Shown here in pieces: positions 51,851 to 62,663 of a DNA stretch of 64,000 nt; within the stretch, counting starts at the first letter, position 1, and every line of letters starts with the position of its first letter. This stretch comes from Entoloma clypeatum. Its lineage: Eukaryota > Basidiomycota > Agaricomycetes > Agaricales > Entolomataceae. The notes beneath the pieces are model-generated. The model saw only the letters and a list, made by a program, of their open reading frames with translations, searched no databases and had not been told where the DNA came from. A program made the translations under genes and the position numbers. The stretch lies in contig OY751489.1 of assembly GCA_963565915.1 (NCBI GenBank), forward strand, positions 1,426,001 to 1,490,000, given 5' to 3'.

Positions 51851-52085
51851 GCGGTTGTGATAACATAATCAGTTATTTCTAATGTCCTTGTTATTACAAT
51901 AAATACTTTTGATGTACCATCACAAAGCCGGCTTGAGCCGGCTTCCGAGCCAGAGCTGGAGCTTCAATCAGCTCGGCTCTGATGAGAATTTGCCTTCCGC
52001 GGCTCGGCTCGGCTACGGCTCCCCGATGGCTTGGCTCCGGCTCTAGCCGGCTCGGAGCCTGAGCCGCGGCAACACTACAACGGCA

Positions 52086-52263
52086 CGCTCCACAAATGAA
52101 GCTTCAGTGCCTTCCGCCTTGTTCCGTACCACGCGCAGTCGAGAAACGAAATACAGGTCACAGAATATGTCGACAAGGAGGATCTGGAAGGAGTAAGGGA
52201 ATAAATGACGAGGGAGTGGTAGGATCGACCATGGAAGGTCGATATTCGTCTGTTGGGAGGAGA
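52086..52263 (+). pseudogene. gypsy-D pol C-terminal end and polypurine tract
   Basis: Continues from 44535 after foldback 2: TLHK, a TGA, then SFSAFRLVPR. Coding character fades after that. A purine run GGGAGGAGA ends at 52263, directly before the 3' LTR. Confidence 0.8.
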
Positions 52264-52542
52264 TGTGGGGGACCGACTCTGGCTGACCTCAGATCTTGTC
52301 ACATAGTCCGAGCGCACCCCTCTCGATGGCACCCCGGCTCTGGGTTATATATAGTTTCTTGGGATTCCATTCTTAGCAGGTTTCGGTTATACTGGGTCTA
52401 TGGTCAGCCGCGACGAAGTAGTATAAAAAAGGATGTGGTATGTAGTATGGAATCATCATTCAGGTCTCTCTCGTTTTTTCTCGTGCTCGCGCTCTCTCAC
52501 TTCTCTCAACGCGCACTCGCCGCCCGTGGTCTGGACGCCACA
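52264..52542 (+). repeat. gypsy-D 3' LTR (279 bp)
   Basis: TGTGGGGGACCGACTC...GACGCCACA, same orientation and length as 22881-23159. It marks the right edge of the transposon nest. Confidence 0.85.
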
Positions 52543-53641
52543 AAAGTACATTGTGGCGAGTGCTGTCACACAGCGTTCGGAGATGGTGGGTCAGATGAGC
52601 CGTGAAGGCAAAAAGAGTCGGAGCGTCGTTGCCTCAGATGAGTGAGCTAAAGAAACAGGAATCTACGAACGAACTGCTACATGACTGATCACATGACTCC
52701 GGATGCATGACGAGATCCGCGGTCAGCCAGAACCACTCCCCCACAGACGACCTCAAGATATCGAAACACAGACTCCGGACGACGGGAAAATCCAGTCTTC
52801 GTGGCGGTGAAGAAGACGAGCGATGAAGCACCTGGAAGACCTATCTCTTCAACCAATCAAAGTCTCAAACTACTGTTCCACCTTCCACTGCCCGAAGAGC
52901 AAATACAAATCGATTGGGACACGTCTTCGGGGGCTTTGGGGAGCCCCCGGATCGGCTGAAAACCCATCCAAGACCTTATGGCACTCTTCCTGCAACTTCC
53001 TTGTGTCTTGACCTACCATTCGTGATGCGTTGACAAGGTCGACGGAGTACCGGCATCTTGACATTCAACACGAGGTTCAAGTTCATTCCATGCGGAGGAG
53101 CGTCAAAGACCTAAATAGAGGGCATCACGGACACGGGAGGAAACAAGTGATGTGGTCCCCTTCCAGCGACGAGCTAGTCGAGGAGTCGGGATCCGGCAGC
53201 AGGTCTGTGCAGGGCCCTGGGTAGTCGCGATAAGGAACATCTGTCCCAGATGACGCGCAGCCCTTCGCGGGACCCTTCCTGGCTGAGGAAACCTCGTTCT
53301 GCACAATGGCGATAGGAGTGGCGGGACAGATTGCTCAACAAATCCAGAACGCGCGTAGGAGACGGCTCGATCATGCCGTGTGCCCGCTTTATCCCTCCAG
53401 AGAATCGCCTTTCGTCAGGGGCTTCTTTGGTTGTGGTGGTGGCGGTGGACGCCATGGAGGACCATCCAAAATTCTTGGGCGAGCAATTGATGTGGTGGGT
53501 CGTAGTCGGTCCCTGCACGGACCATTTCTCGCAATCGGAATCCTTGGCAAGCACTCTAACGCGATCGGCGGGGTCACATGTGAGACTCGACGCGGTGGGG
53601 CATCGACCAAACGACGCCTAACAACGCGGTCTCTGGAAAGC
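52543..53641. other. Intergenic DNA at the edge of the transposon nest
   Basis: No gene recognised with confidence. Frames near 53174-53554 (minus) and 53306-53755 (plus) lack known motifs. Confidence 0.45.
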
Positions 53642-53648
53642 TATAAAA
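53642..53648 (+). promoter_or_regulatory. TATA box of the 53752 gene
   Basis: TATAAAA lies 104 nt before the ATG at 53752. The intervening leader is pyrimidine-rich and ends in repeated CATCAT triplets. Confidence 0.5.
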
Positions 53649-53751
53649 GGGACGACATCGCCTTTCTTTCCTCACTTTCCAGAACCACTACAGCCCTCAG
53701 AAAATCTTCCCGCTCTGCATCTTATACTCGCATCATCATCATCATCACACC

Positions 53752-54984
53752 ATGATCTTGTCTCGAATCATCCTGCTCTTCCTCTCCTCCATCGAGCCCG
53801 ACCTCGCCAACATTCACGCTACCACCGTTGATCTCCTCCACGCGAGCATGCAGAACCTCCAAGCAACCAGCAAGATGAAATGGCGACCGGTTTGTACCTC
53901 GGCGGGTGTCCTCGTCGGGTCGGGCCTCCTCGTCGCCAGGAAAGTCCGTTGGTGGGGCGGCGGGGATGCTGGCCAACCCCCAATGCTCACGGCGATCCCG
54001 CCCAAGGAGGAATGGCTGCCGTTTGGTCCCACTGCACTCGCCCTTTATGATCCGCGCGGCAAGAGCCTCATTGAGTTCAAGGACTATTGTGACGCCCACC
54101 TCCCAATCCCGTCTGCCATTGAGGTATTCTCTCTCCCATGGCTTCTCCTCGATGCTCCGCCCGCCGACCCCGACCCCGTCGCCCTTCCTACATGCGATAC
54201 AGTTATCGGTCAAGGGCTAAACCAAATCTACCTCTCCTGTGATCGATCAGGTACTCGGTATGTGCACTGGCCCTTTCCCTTGGTTAAACCCGCCTTTACT
54301 GAAATGTCAAGTCTTCTTTGCAGCCCTTTCCTCGAGTACCACTGTCTTGACGCGAAGCCCACCAAGTCAACGAGGAGCTCCCTCGCAATGTCCACGACCG
54401 CCTCGTTCTTCTCGAAAACCCCATCAGCTTTCTACAAGGGACACCTCCCTGTCGTACCACCCCTTCAAGCGACGCCAGCGAAACCCCTTCTTCTCTACCC
54501 AATGACTGCTTATGGTAACAAGACTGCCCACTCCTCGGATGCCGCCTTCCTCCTTCCCCACGCTGGTCGGAACAGGTACCCAATCGTCATCGTCATCGTC
54601 GCGATGTTACAAGCCATGGCGTGGGTCATGGGCGGGCTCACTGACTACCAGCTGTTCAAGGTAGAACATTTCCTGACATCATATATGGACATTGACTGAC
54701 ATGCCTTATCAGAGAAAACGAACCGCGGCCGCCAATGGACAGACAGCGGGTTCCACGTTAGAGGTGGTCGTGAGTCTCTTTCTCTTTTTCAGTGGCTCCG
54801 AGAATAATATGTTCATGTTTTATAGGCACAGGCTGCTGTCAACAGAGGTGCGGGATCAGGTGGGGCCTCCGGGTCCGGCACCACCTCCTCCCCAAAGGCC
54901 GAAGACAAGGAGATCATCTCGGTTGCCAAGAATGTTGCACTCTCATCGCCACTTGCGTCATCCAGGGTTGGCGAGGTTCGTTGA
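53752..54984 (+). CDS. Hypothetical multi-exon protein
   Basis: Proposed exons 53752-54257, 54324-54660, 54713-54769 and 54826-54984. The introns have GTATGT/GCAG, GTAGAA/CAG and GTGAGT/TAG borders and keep one frame to TGA 54982-54984. The first intron is a multiple of three and stop-free, so retention cannot be excluded. The N-terminus is hydrophobic (MILSRIILLFLSSIEP), with a second hydrophobic stretch (SAGVLVGSGLLVARK). The middle is Pro-rich (LLDAPPADPDPVALP). A further hydrophobic segment (YPIVIVIVAMLQAMAWVMGG) precedes a basic KRTAAANGQTAGST region and a Ser/Gly-rich end. This suggests a membrane protein, but no family was recognised. The 3' end could extend through further exons after 54984 (coding-looking sequence near 55140-55230). 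Confidence 0.5.
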
Positions 54985-55503
54985 TTAAACCTTCTCTCGA
55001 GACACACTCTTTGATCCCAACCCCCTCGCTAGCTGCCCTCAGCCATGCCGCTTCCGTCTCCAAGTTACACTACTGTGAGCGGTTCCTTTCTGACCATCGC
55101 ACTTGCTTTTTACTCATGCGTGCCCTTCACTTGTAGGGCTCTACAGTGCAAACTGCCCGTGTTGACCCTGTCAAGAAGGAGAAGAAAGCAAACGAAGGTC
55201 GTTCAGTCCGCAATTCACCTCCCTCAGTCAGGCCTCTTCTACCTTTCCTCCTTCCCATTGTTCATTGGTTCATCAACAGACCCCGATCCGTTCCGCCGCA
55301 CCCGCTGCAGATTTTCAGAGTCGTAAAGTTGGTAAACGGCGGTACAATAAAGTCAAGAGGGAAAGTCCCCGATGCCCCGCTGGCGACCCTCCGTAAACGA
55401 CCGCTCCACCTGAACCGACCCCGCAAACCCTTTCCTTTCACTTTGCTTGGTAGTTACACATACTATCTCTTGTCAAACTACACGGGTCGCCACCTCACGT
55501 CGC
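54985..55503 (+). other. Possible downstream exons, otherwise unassigned
   Basis: GTGAGC near 55074 and TTGTAG at 55137 bracket a possible intron, after which a frame reads TVQTARVDPVKKEKKANEGR. It could belong to the preceding gene, but the link could not be settled. Confidence 0.3.
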
Positions 55504-55995
55504 GGGAAGGTAGGGGCGGGATAACGCTGGGGTAGCATGCGTTTGTCACTGGCAGGGGGGTCATCCGTTGTTGATCGGGTGGCTGCTACCTTTGTGGCGG
55601 CATGTGTACTGCTCCAGTGCTCGCCCTTACGCGACCGCTCTTCCCTGTGAGTGTGATGTTTCGTCTCGTCCTTTCATTTCTTGATGTTTGTTATAGGAAA
55701 CCACCCACTCCCGTGGTGATCCGTTTTTTTCTTCTTTATTATTTTCTATCTATTGTACGGATTTCCTTATCACTCTGTCCGTTAAAGTCTTCGTCCCCCG
55801 TCCTCTCCAGCTTCTTGGATGCCCCCGAGATGTCTGCGAGGGTGCCGGGAAGGTATGGGCGGATCACACTGCGTTGCATACATGTCGTTCGCTGGCAGGG
55901 GGGCCTCCTCCTTGAGCGGTGGCTGCTACCTTTGTGGCGGTGTGATATCGCAGCGCAGTGCCCGCCCGTACCTCCATCTGCGCTCTTTCCTCAGC
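55504..55995 (+). repeat. Two diverged copies of a ~145-bp block, offset about 345 bp
   Basis: The block with GGAAGGTAGGGGCGGGAT...GGCTGCTACCTTTGTGGCGG (55504-55650) recurs at 55849-55995 with the identical core GGTGGCTGCTACCTTTGTGG. It looks like an old tandem duplication. Confidence 0.65.
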
Positions 55996-56093
55996 ATAAA
56001 AAAGGGTTAGTATCTTCTTTTATCTCAACTTTTTCAAATATTCTTTATATCCTCACTTGGTTTTTCTTCAAATCTCCAACTCGACTCGGACCT

Positions 56094-56408
56094 ATGGATC
56101 GAAACACAACCACACCCCACGCGGCGGCCCCCAGCTTCTCAAAGCGATTTAAGACGGGTTTTTTCAATATTAGGAATGCGGCGACCATCTGTGGGACGCG
56201 GTTCTTCCTGGCGGATCGATGCGACCCAATCATGGCAACGCTGGACGTCGGCCTCAAAAATCAGGGTTGCGAGCCAAAGCAAGCACGGGACATGAACCTC
56301 TTCGCAACATCGGGCACTTTGTCTTGTGGGAAGGGTGAAGCCCACCACACCTTCTACCAGACATTGAGCTGCACGTTCAAGTCCTGGGTTCGTTGCTTTT
56401 TCCCGTGA
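56094..56408 (+). CDS. Small ORF of unknown function (104 aa)
   Basis: ATG at 56094 (MDRNTTTPHAAAPSFSKRFK) to TGA 56406-56408. It contains several cysteines (ICGTRFFLADRCDP, GCEPKQARD, LSCGKGEAHHTFYQTLSC) but no known motif. The pyrimidine-rich sequence before it could be a leader. Alone it may be one exon of a gene or non-coding. Confidence 0.25.
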   Translation: MDRNTTTPHAAAPSFSKRFKTGFFNIRNAATICGTRFFLADRCDPIMATLDVGLKNQGCEPKQARDMNLFATSGTLSCGKGEAHHTFYQTLSCTFKSWVRCFFP

Positions 56409-57706
56409 TGCCCGGTGACAAACTGAGGTGTCGCCTTCTGTTGGTAGATGCGAAAGGGATATCACGCGCGCGATATCCTTCTGCTTTGGCCTGAGCGTCG
56501 ATTCTCTGCGATGATCGTTGTTCGACATGGACGCCGTATGCTTTACGCTTTTTCTCAAGTTCGAATCCGTCGCTCAAGGTCGCCATTGCCTCTTTTCTTT
56601 CCCATGTCTCGACAAACGATCCCTTCGTTTCTCTCTCTCTTTCATCATCTCAGAGAATGTATCGGCTGCTTGTGATTTATGATGGATTGGACAAATATTG
56701 CTTCGTCTCTTCTGCCCTGGTCATCTTCTAGAATGTGTCCGCTGCTTGTAATCTGTCTGTGGATTGTAATATCATTGTCATTGTGGATTGTCAGCCTGAG
56801 TTTGGCTCGGATGTGAGAACAAGACCTTCAACGTCTCAAACACTTCTCCAACGCGTTAAGCCTACCCTTTTTACCTTCAATGTAGACATCGTGGAACTGT
56901 CTTTCACTCCATGTTTACATCTATCATCACCCTCGAGTCGTACAATAGGTATGTGTGTCCTCCCTGCCCTGCTCACGTAGTTGGTGGTCGTGGTGCTTCC
57001 TAACAGCGAATCAGCCAAATTAGTGTCACCACAATAACTTTGCCTTGTACTTACATCGCCATTCAAGAACCGACTAATGTTCTGGAAGCCTTCTCATGCG
57101 ACAGCCACTGTATGGAGTAACATACGTTCGTTGAGGTGTTTGTCATGAGGTAAGAGCGGTCCGTTCATGGATGTGCGATTTTTTTCTGCGACGCCGATGG
57201 TGACCTCAGGGCCCGACTATATAGTGATGGTCTTTTAAGGGCAGATCCCGCATATATGCAAACGCCTGCTTATTTGTATTCTGTAAATCTGAGCTATGTG
57301 ATATTGGAGCTCCCAAACATAGATGCTCTGACGAAGATATGTAGTACCTGCCAGATCGTGCTGGAGAATTTACCAACTGTTTCCAGAAGTCCGGCCCTCG
57401 TCATCCATGACGGCGACCAAAGGATGAGCCGGAAAGGGATGGGGGTCAATGTCGGGAAAATATGTAGTGCCAGTGGATCGATCGGACAGGATTTTCGAAG
57501 CGAAGTTGGGTCACTAGCATTGAAGGCGCCATGGAACAAGTAAGTGGGGAGTTATTGGGGTCGTTCGAAACATCGCTCGGACGGACGAGAAAGCGGTTGG
57601 GGGGATAATGATCATCAACATGGGTGTCACCAGGAGCGTCGAAAAACGAAGGCGGCAGGTGCGGGGCGCTTCTCCCGGAAGCCAGAAATAAAAACTGCTC
57701 AGTAGA
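56409..57706. other. Intergenic DNA
   Basis: No gene or RNA recognised. Short frames lack motifs. Confidence 0.45.
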
Positions 57707-60096
57707 CTATCCTGATCCATCCACTGAGCTTTCAAGTGGGGACCGAGATCTGGTATTTGTCCGCAGACTAGGCTTATCACCTGGTGGATAATAATCGCCA
57801 TTCAATAGATCTGATAAATGTTGAAGTTCACGTTCGCGAGAACCCTGACTGGCGTCGAGGTCAGCTCTATCAAAGTCAATGATCGCCACAGCACCATCAT
57901 CGTCGATGATCATGTTTTCAGGTCGAATATCACGATGTCGAACACCAGCGCGGTGTATATTCTTCACGACATCGATGAATGCAGCACTGCAAAAACAGAT
58001 TTAATGTCCGTGAGGGTGCGATCAAAGGAAATATACCATTGGGATTTCGGTATGTGGAAATCAATGTCTTCACGGCGAGGTTCGCGATCTAGAATACAGG
58101 TTCCGACATTGCTCATTACGAGTGCCAAGGTGCGGGTCTCGATGTCTTGAAACAACCCGAAGATGATCGGTATCCCCTTTACCTTGGAAGATATCAGGTG
58201 CTGATAAACAACAAATTCATGACGCAACCGCTTCCGCTGGTCTACGTCAAAAGCGAGCTTTATGACGATGTTATCGAGCCGTAGGGCAGTGGTGTTTGAG
58301 GTAGGAAGGTCAAGAGTCGCGTTATGGCATGCTCCAGTTGCACCCGCCGCAATCTCAGACTTTATTGTAATCATGAGATATTCATGAGATTGGTAGGCTT
58401 TCTTCCTCCTTGATGAAACTTCGAACCGCAAAAACGATGAGGGGGCCGGTGAATTGAAAATCCCGTTTCTAACCCGTATAAGAGCTAGATTCCGAGTTTC
58501 AGATTTTTTGAATACGTCCTGATATGGGTCAGTCATCTGGCGGGAAGATAGACGGAATGTTACCTCGAAGTTCTCTTGCTGATGTAGCTTCATTGCAGTC
58601 TGTTTTATGAGGTGGGCTCGAGTGTTCGGGCGTTTTCTCGGTGAAGAGGACTCGGGAACCGATAATCGCCTTTTTCGAGTTTTCATGTTATCTTGTAAGG
58701 TCTGTTGGCGAGTCCGCTCCAGAGCGTCTTCAATAATCGACATAAACAATCCTATGTGCATTTTCCCGTACGCAGGATTGTTGCATTTCGCAACGTCGAT
58801 TATTTCGGAGAGCAGGAGTGTCCCAGTGGCCCGATGCCGAAAACCTATGCGTTCGAAATTTCCGTTATGGAGAATTACAAACGTAGAATCGTCTTCAACG
58901 GCACGCACCCAAGCCTGTGGAAGGTGCAACCAAGGTTCATGACGTTTACAGAGGATGAAAACACAATGACTCACATGTTGGATTAACGATGCTGAAAGTA
59001 AACCTGAATTTGCCGTTTGGGAAGGGACATCTGAGGGGGGCACGACAACGCTAGTCCATTCCCTTGTCTCGTCACCATTTGCGATCAACGAGGCCGGGAT
59101 ACGTTTCTGTGACGCTTTGCGGGAGACGACCTTGGGCCTCTTGGTCCCATGATTGTCCTTTGCCGTTTCCTTTGCAAGAATGCGACTGCTACGCCGAACG
59201 AGGGGACAACGCTGACCTTCGGCGTTGACTAGGCTGGCATCTGGGCCAGAATCCCTCTTCGCATTGGCAGGCTTGATTGGGGTTTCGGGTCCGGCATAAG
59301 AAGCTACAGAAATGCCCCAAGAGGTCATAGAAGCATCTCGGGAACGAGTGATTTCTTTGTCAGTTGCGTCATTTCCAGCTGTAAGAGAACCTCGAAACGG
59401 AAACACGTTCGGGGTTCCAAGATCATCCATCGCTTTGAGGGCATCCTCTGCTTCTTGATTTGCACACAAGACTTGCCAAGTGGCCAACCGTGGAAACATT
59501 TTATGGACCTCTCTCAAATCCTGCTGGAGAGCCTGATCCATAGAATCCAAGACTGTTTCCTGCGAAGACGATTCGATCGAGAGTTGTGGAGCCCATGCTT
59601 CATCCAACGAATAATGATCTTGATCTGTTGTGTCTCTGCAGCGTGCCCATCTCAGAACCGATGACCATGTCGGACAATTGGGGTGCAACAAAAGCACAGA
59701 ACAAAGTCTTGCCCCGAAGTAGCCGGCGGTAGCTTTGTAGACTTCTGCAACAGAACGGGCGTCGATTGCGGGCCCATTTTTGCGACGTCCGTTGCAATAT
59801 TGGAGTGTCGGGAACAAATTGGTGGGGGAAACGCAAGGTAAGGCAATTTCCTGGTCCCTAATCTTCGACATTACGCGTTCGACAGGTTGTGAGAGCTGCG
59901 TAGAAAGCGAGGGCTTTATGAGAACCTGATTCAGGCGCAATCGCCGGTCCAGGTGTTTGTCATAGAAAGAAAGCGGAAGTTTGAGTGATTCGCTAGACGG
60001 CTGGGACGAAAGTGTCGTTGGGTTGTATTCGAATAAGAGGTTGAGTTCATCATTCAGCTTGTGGTCCCGGGTCCAAATGGCCTCAGAATTAGCCAT
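57707..60096 (-). CDS. FunK1-like protein kinase (779 aa)
   Basis: Two exons on the minus strand, 60096-58037 and 57986-57707. The 50-nt intron (GTATAT...TTTGCAG) lies between the kinase lobes; the spliced frame is continuous and ends at TAG. The long N-terminal part is typical of this fungal family (WVRAVEDDSTFVILHNGN; CNNPAYGKMHIGLFMSI). A Lys/Arg-rich segment near residues 460-480 could be an NLS. In the kinase domain the putative ATP-binding lysine is in NIVIKLAF, and the catalytic loop is HRDIRPENM, split from the N-lobe by the intron. The metal-binding motif reads DFD (AIIDFDRAD) rather than DFG. The essential Lys and Asp residues are present, so activity is plausible. The substrate is unknown. 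It is paralogous to the next gene. Confidence 0.85.
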
Positions 60097-60364
60097 ATCT
60101 GAGATGTTAAATTAAGCCATGGTCAAACTAAGTTAAACTCACGTGTCACGTGAACCTCATCTGGTCAGTGTATCGTCCAAGCCAAGTCCATTGGTAGATA
60201 TCAAGAGATACAAAGTAGAAAAATAATTCCAAGAGCCACAAAGTTGTCGTGACGTTGGTTTGTCATAAAACAATGAAAGTTGTTACACGATTCTGCGGCC
60301 ATGAATGTATTTCAAGTTGTAATAGGCCTGGCCGTATACAGAGCCCACAGGACTACACATTGGT
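60097..60364. other. Intergenic between the two kinase-like genes
   Basis: A short A/T-rich gap of 268 bp. No separate feature seen. Confidence 0.5.
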
Positions 60365-62663
60365 TTAGGACGACTTCACAGGTGCCTGCCCTGGAAGAGG
60401 CTCAGACATGAACCGAGGCCGTTTCTTACTACTATCTGTTTCGTCACTTTTGTCTGCCAGATCGTGCGTTAGAAGGTTTGGCACGAGATTCAGCAGCTGC
60501 TTGTGGTCCTCGCGAGATTTACGAGAATGCTCCAGTGGATGCGATTTCGAGATATGGACGGCATCACCAAACTCTCCGATCGATACCGTGGGGGAACATC
60601 TATCTCCCTGGACCCAGAGAGCATCCCATGTCAAGTTACGATGAGTGTATCCGTTTGCATGAACTTCGTCCATAATTCTTTGTTACCCATTTCTTAAATT
60701 TGAGGGCGTTAATAAATCGCAAACCTTAACAGGTGCCGGAGTAAAGCTTACAGTTGCTCTCGTAAGAGGAAAGGTGTTCTATCACCCTCTTCATGCAGCT
60801 GGATTACTGTTTTCCCCATATCTTGCATAACAAGAACTGCATCGTGAACCTCCTTTCCGTTCTTCTTCACGGCCATATGTTCGTAAAGACCAATTGCCTT
60901 GGCAACACCCTCAACATTCTCCAAAGACGACAGAGCCCTATACTCATGCCTCAACGCGTCAACGGCTAGCTCACCTTCCGCAGTTTTCACCACAACGGGG
61001 ATAGAAGTAACCGATGAGTCACCAAGAATTACTCCTGGAATCTCGAGGTCTCCCTTCAAAACGTTGCCGCTGGATAACGTATAGTGTATCCAAATTCTGA
61101 AAAAGTTGTCTTCACACACCATGGTCAAAGCAGAATCCGAAGACATGCGCTTGTATGCGGACCTGGGTACGAAGTGCAGGCGGCCTGGCTTGCGGCCTGG
61201 TACATCTACAAGAGACATTGACAGGAAGTCCCGAGAGCGAGCAACCTCCGCGATCTGTCGAAGAGCATCCGATACGTAGGTTAGATAATTGAAAAGTCGT
61301 GAAATCTTTTGTTCTCACCTCTGCAGCTACATCTAATGATATCCCAAATGTCCAACTAGTAGGAAGGGGCTGTTGTTTGAGCAACAATGCGCGTTCTCGT
61401 GCATCACGAATTGCCGCAATGTACAGTCCTGTGTGCAACTGGTAATAATTGCAATCAGGTACATGGATGATGTCCGACAGGTAGAGTGCCTGTAGATCGC
61501 GATCGCGCTGACATATTATCTCCAAATTGCCCGAGTGGATAATCATGAATGTTGTATCGTGCTTGACGGCTTCGGCCCAAACCTACAATATCGATGAAAC
61601 TGTGATTCACTAAAGCGGACATCAGGATAGCTACCTGTTGTAAGACATGCTTTGGGATTTGAGTAAATGCCAGACCAGGAAAACTAGGTGAAGGGTTAGA
61701 TGCTCGCCGACGTCGTAACGAGTCCCTAGCTTCCTGGATGGACGGGCAAACAGGCTGCGCCGCGTCAAAGCCCATCGTACAACGAGTTACGCCGATTTCG
61801 TGTCGAGAGAGGCATTCCAATCCATGCTTGCAACCCTCCCAGGGAAATAGTTCGCAATTCTTAAATTTCGTAACGATGTCGTTCATCGTTTTGATGTCTC
61901 CCAGTTTCATATTCTTGAATTCCCAGACGGCCACTTTTGGAAATTTGTGGACAACCTCCTCCGGAACTGAGTGTTTACCTGTTTCCTGGGGAATCGAGAG
62001 TTCAAGGAACCCATCGGCGTTCGCCCCGGCATGCGACCTTTGTTGAGGATCCTCGATGCCTGAAACATCTTTCTGAGCTTCAAGTGTCGTTTTACCCTTT
62101 GTCGTTTTACCCTTAGATGTTTTCCATTCCAATCCGTCAGATGACCATCGAGGAAGCTGGAAGGCCAGAGTGGCCCCGACCACTATACAAAACTGAGCGG
62201 TCGTGTCGCCATAGACCCTTTGGATCTCTCTTTCCATCTTGATATTTGAAATTTCAGTGTTCTCGTCGATGGTTTTATCACGTTCTGCCTTTGTGGGAAA
62301 AGACGCATTGATGGGGGGAAGGTTGTTGTAGGAGTCGAGAGCATTTTGTGCGATAGAGAGGAGGTCGGACGCGATCGAAGGTACGTTGATGACATGGTGG
62401 AGAATTAAATCTGCGTGAAGATGCCTATCAAAATCCTGTGGCGATCGCGTGTGTCTTGAGGTCGTGTGGCCCTTGGCTTTTTTCAAAAGCGGAGGGGCTG
62501 AGCGGAAAAACTCCTCGACAGCGTCCCGGGGATCTATATCGTTTACGCCGAGATTCGCATCAGCAGGGGGGGTAAGGTCTGGAAGAGTGGCCTTTTGTGA
62601 TGACGTTTGACCTTTGGGGATGATTGTCTTGGAGGCACGGCGCGAGCCGGTCATATTAGACAC
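60365..62663 (-). CDS. FunK1-related probable pseudokinase (702 aa)
   Basis: Four exons on the minus strand: 62663-61635, 61582-61319, 61254-60752 and 60677-60365. The introns (61583-61634, 61255-61318, 60678-60751) have GTAGCT, GTGAGA and GTAAGC donors and AG acceptors; the spliced frame is continuous. The N-terminal region matches its neighbour (WAEAVKHDTTFMIIHSGN; CNYYQLHTGLYIAAIRDARERA). The N-lobe lysine is in IPVVVKTAEG. The catalytic loop reads HRNLTWDAL instead of HRD, and the metal motif reads GEFGD instead of DFG. Both catalytic aspartates are therefore replaced (Asn, Glu). This predicts loss of kinase activity and a scaffold or regulatory role. The C-terminus ends soon after, so part of the C-lobe is also missing. 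Sequencing or splicing alternatives could alter this. Confidence 0.75.

Larger units (their letters stand above)
44536..52077. mobile_element. Foldback/hAT-like element 2 with inverted minisatellite arms
   Basis: The ends TAGTGTTGCTGTGGCTC and GAGCCGCGGCAACACTA are inverted repeats. A perfect 8-bp target duplication CAACGGCA flanks them (44528-44535 and 52078-52085), and removing the element restores the gypsy-D codons. Without copia-C it is about 1.7 kb, nearly all palindromic. Each arm has AGCCGGCT-rich end DNA, A/T-rich DNA, and a GGCCGTTGGGC minisatellite, meeting at a short loop near 51300-51330. It has no coding capacity. Ends and 8-bp duplication point to hAT-type mobilisation in trans. 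Confidence 0.88.
22881..52542 (+). mobile_element. gypsy-D: old Ty3/gypsy element split by nested insertions
   Basis: The 279-bp LTRs at 22881-23159 and 52264-52542 lie in the same orientation, and pieces of one polyprotein lie between them in consistent order. Pieces: gag and pol to mid-integrase (23657-28449), integrase middle inverted (36062-36525), integrase C-terminus (36932-37020, then 44417-44535, then 52086-52263), polypurine tract, 3' LTR. Joins across gypsy-C and foldback 2 restore reading frame exactly at the target duplications. No 5-bp duplication flanks the outer LTRs. The pol type is the opus-like group with VWEH/YETIPGHPG motifs, not a chromovirus. Confidence 0.8.

Noticed and set aside
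52259..52547. Solo LTR of gypsy-D at 52264
   Set aside because: A polypurine tract and gypsy-D coding sequence precede it, so it is the true 3' LTR rather than a solo LTR; also no 5-bp duplication flanks it.
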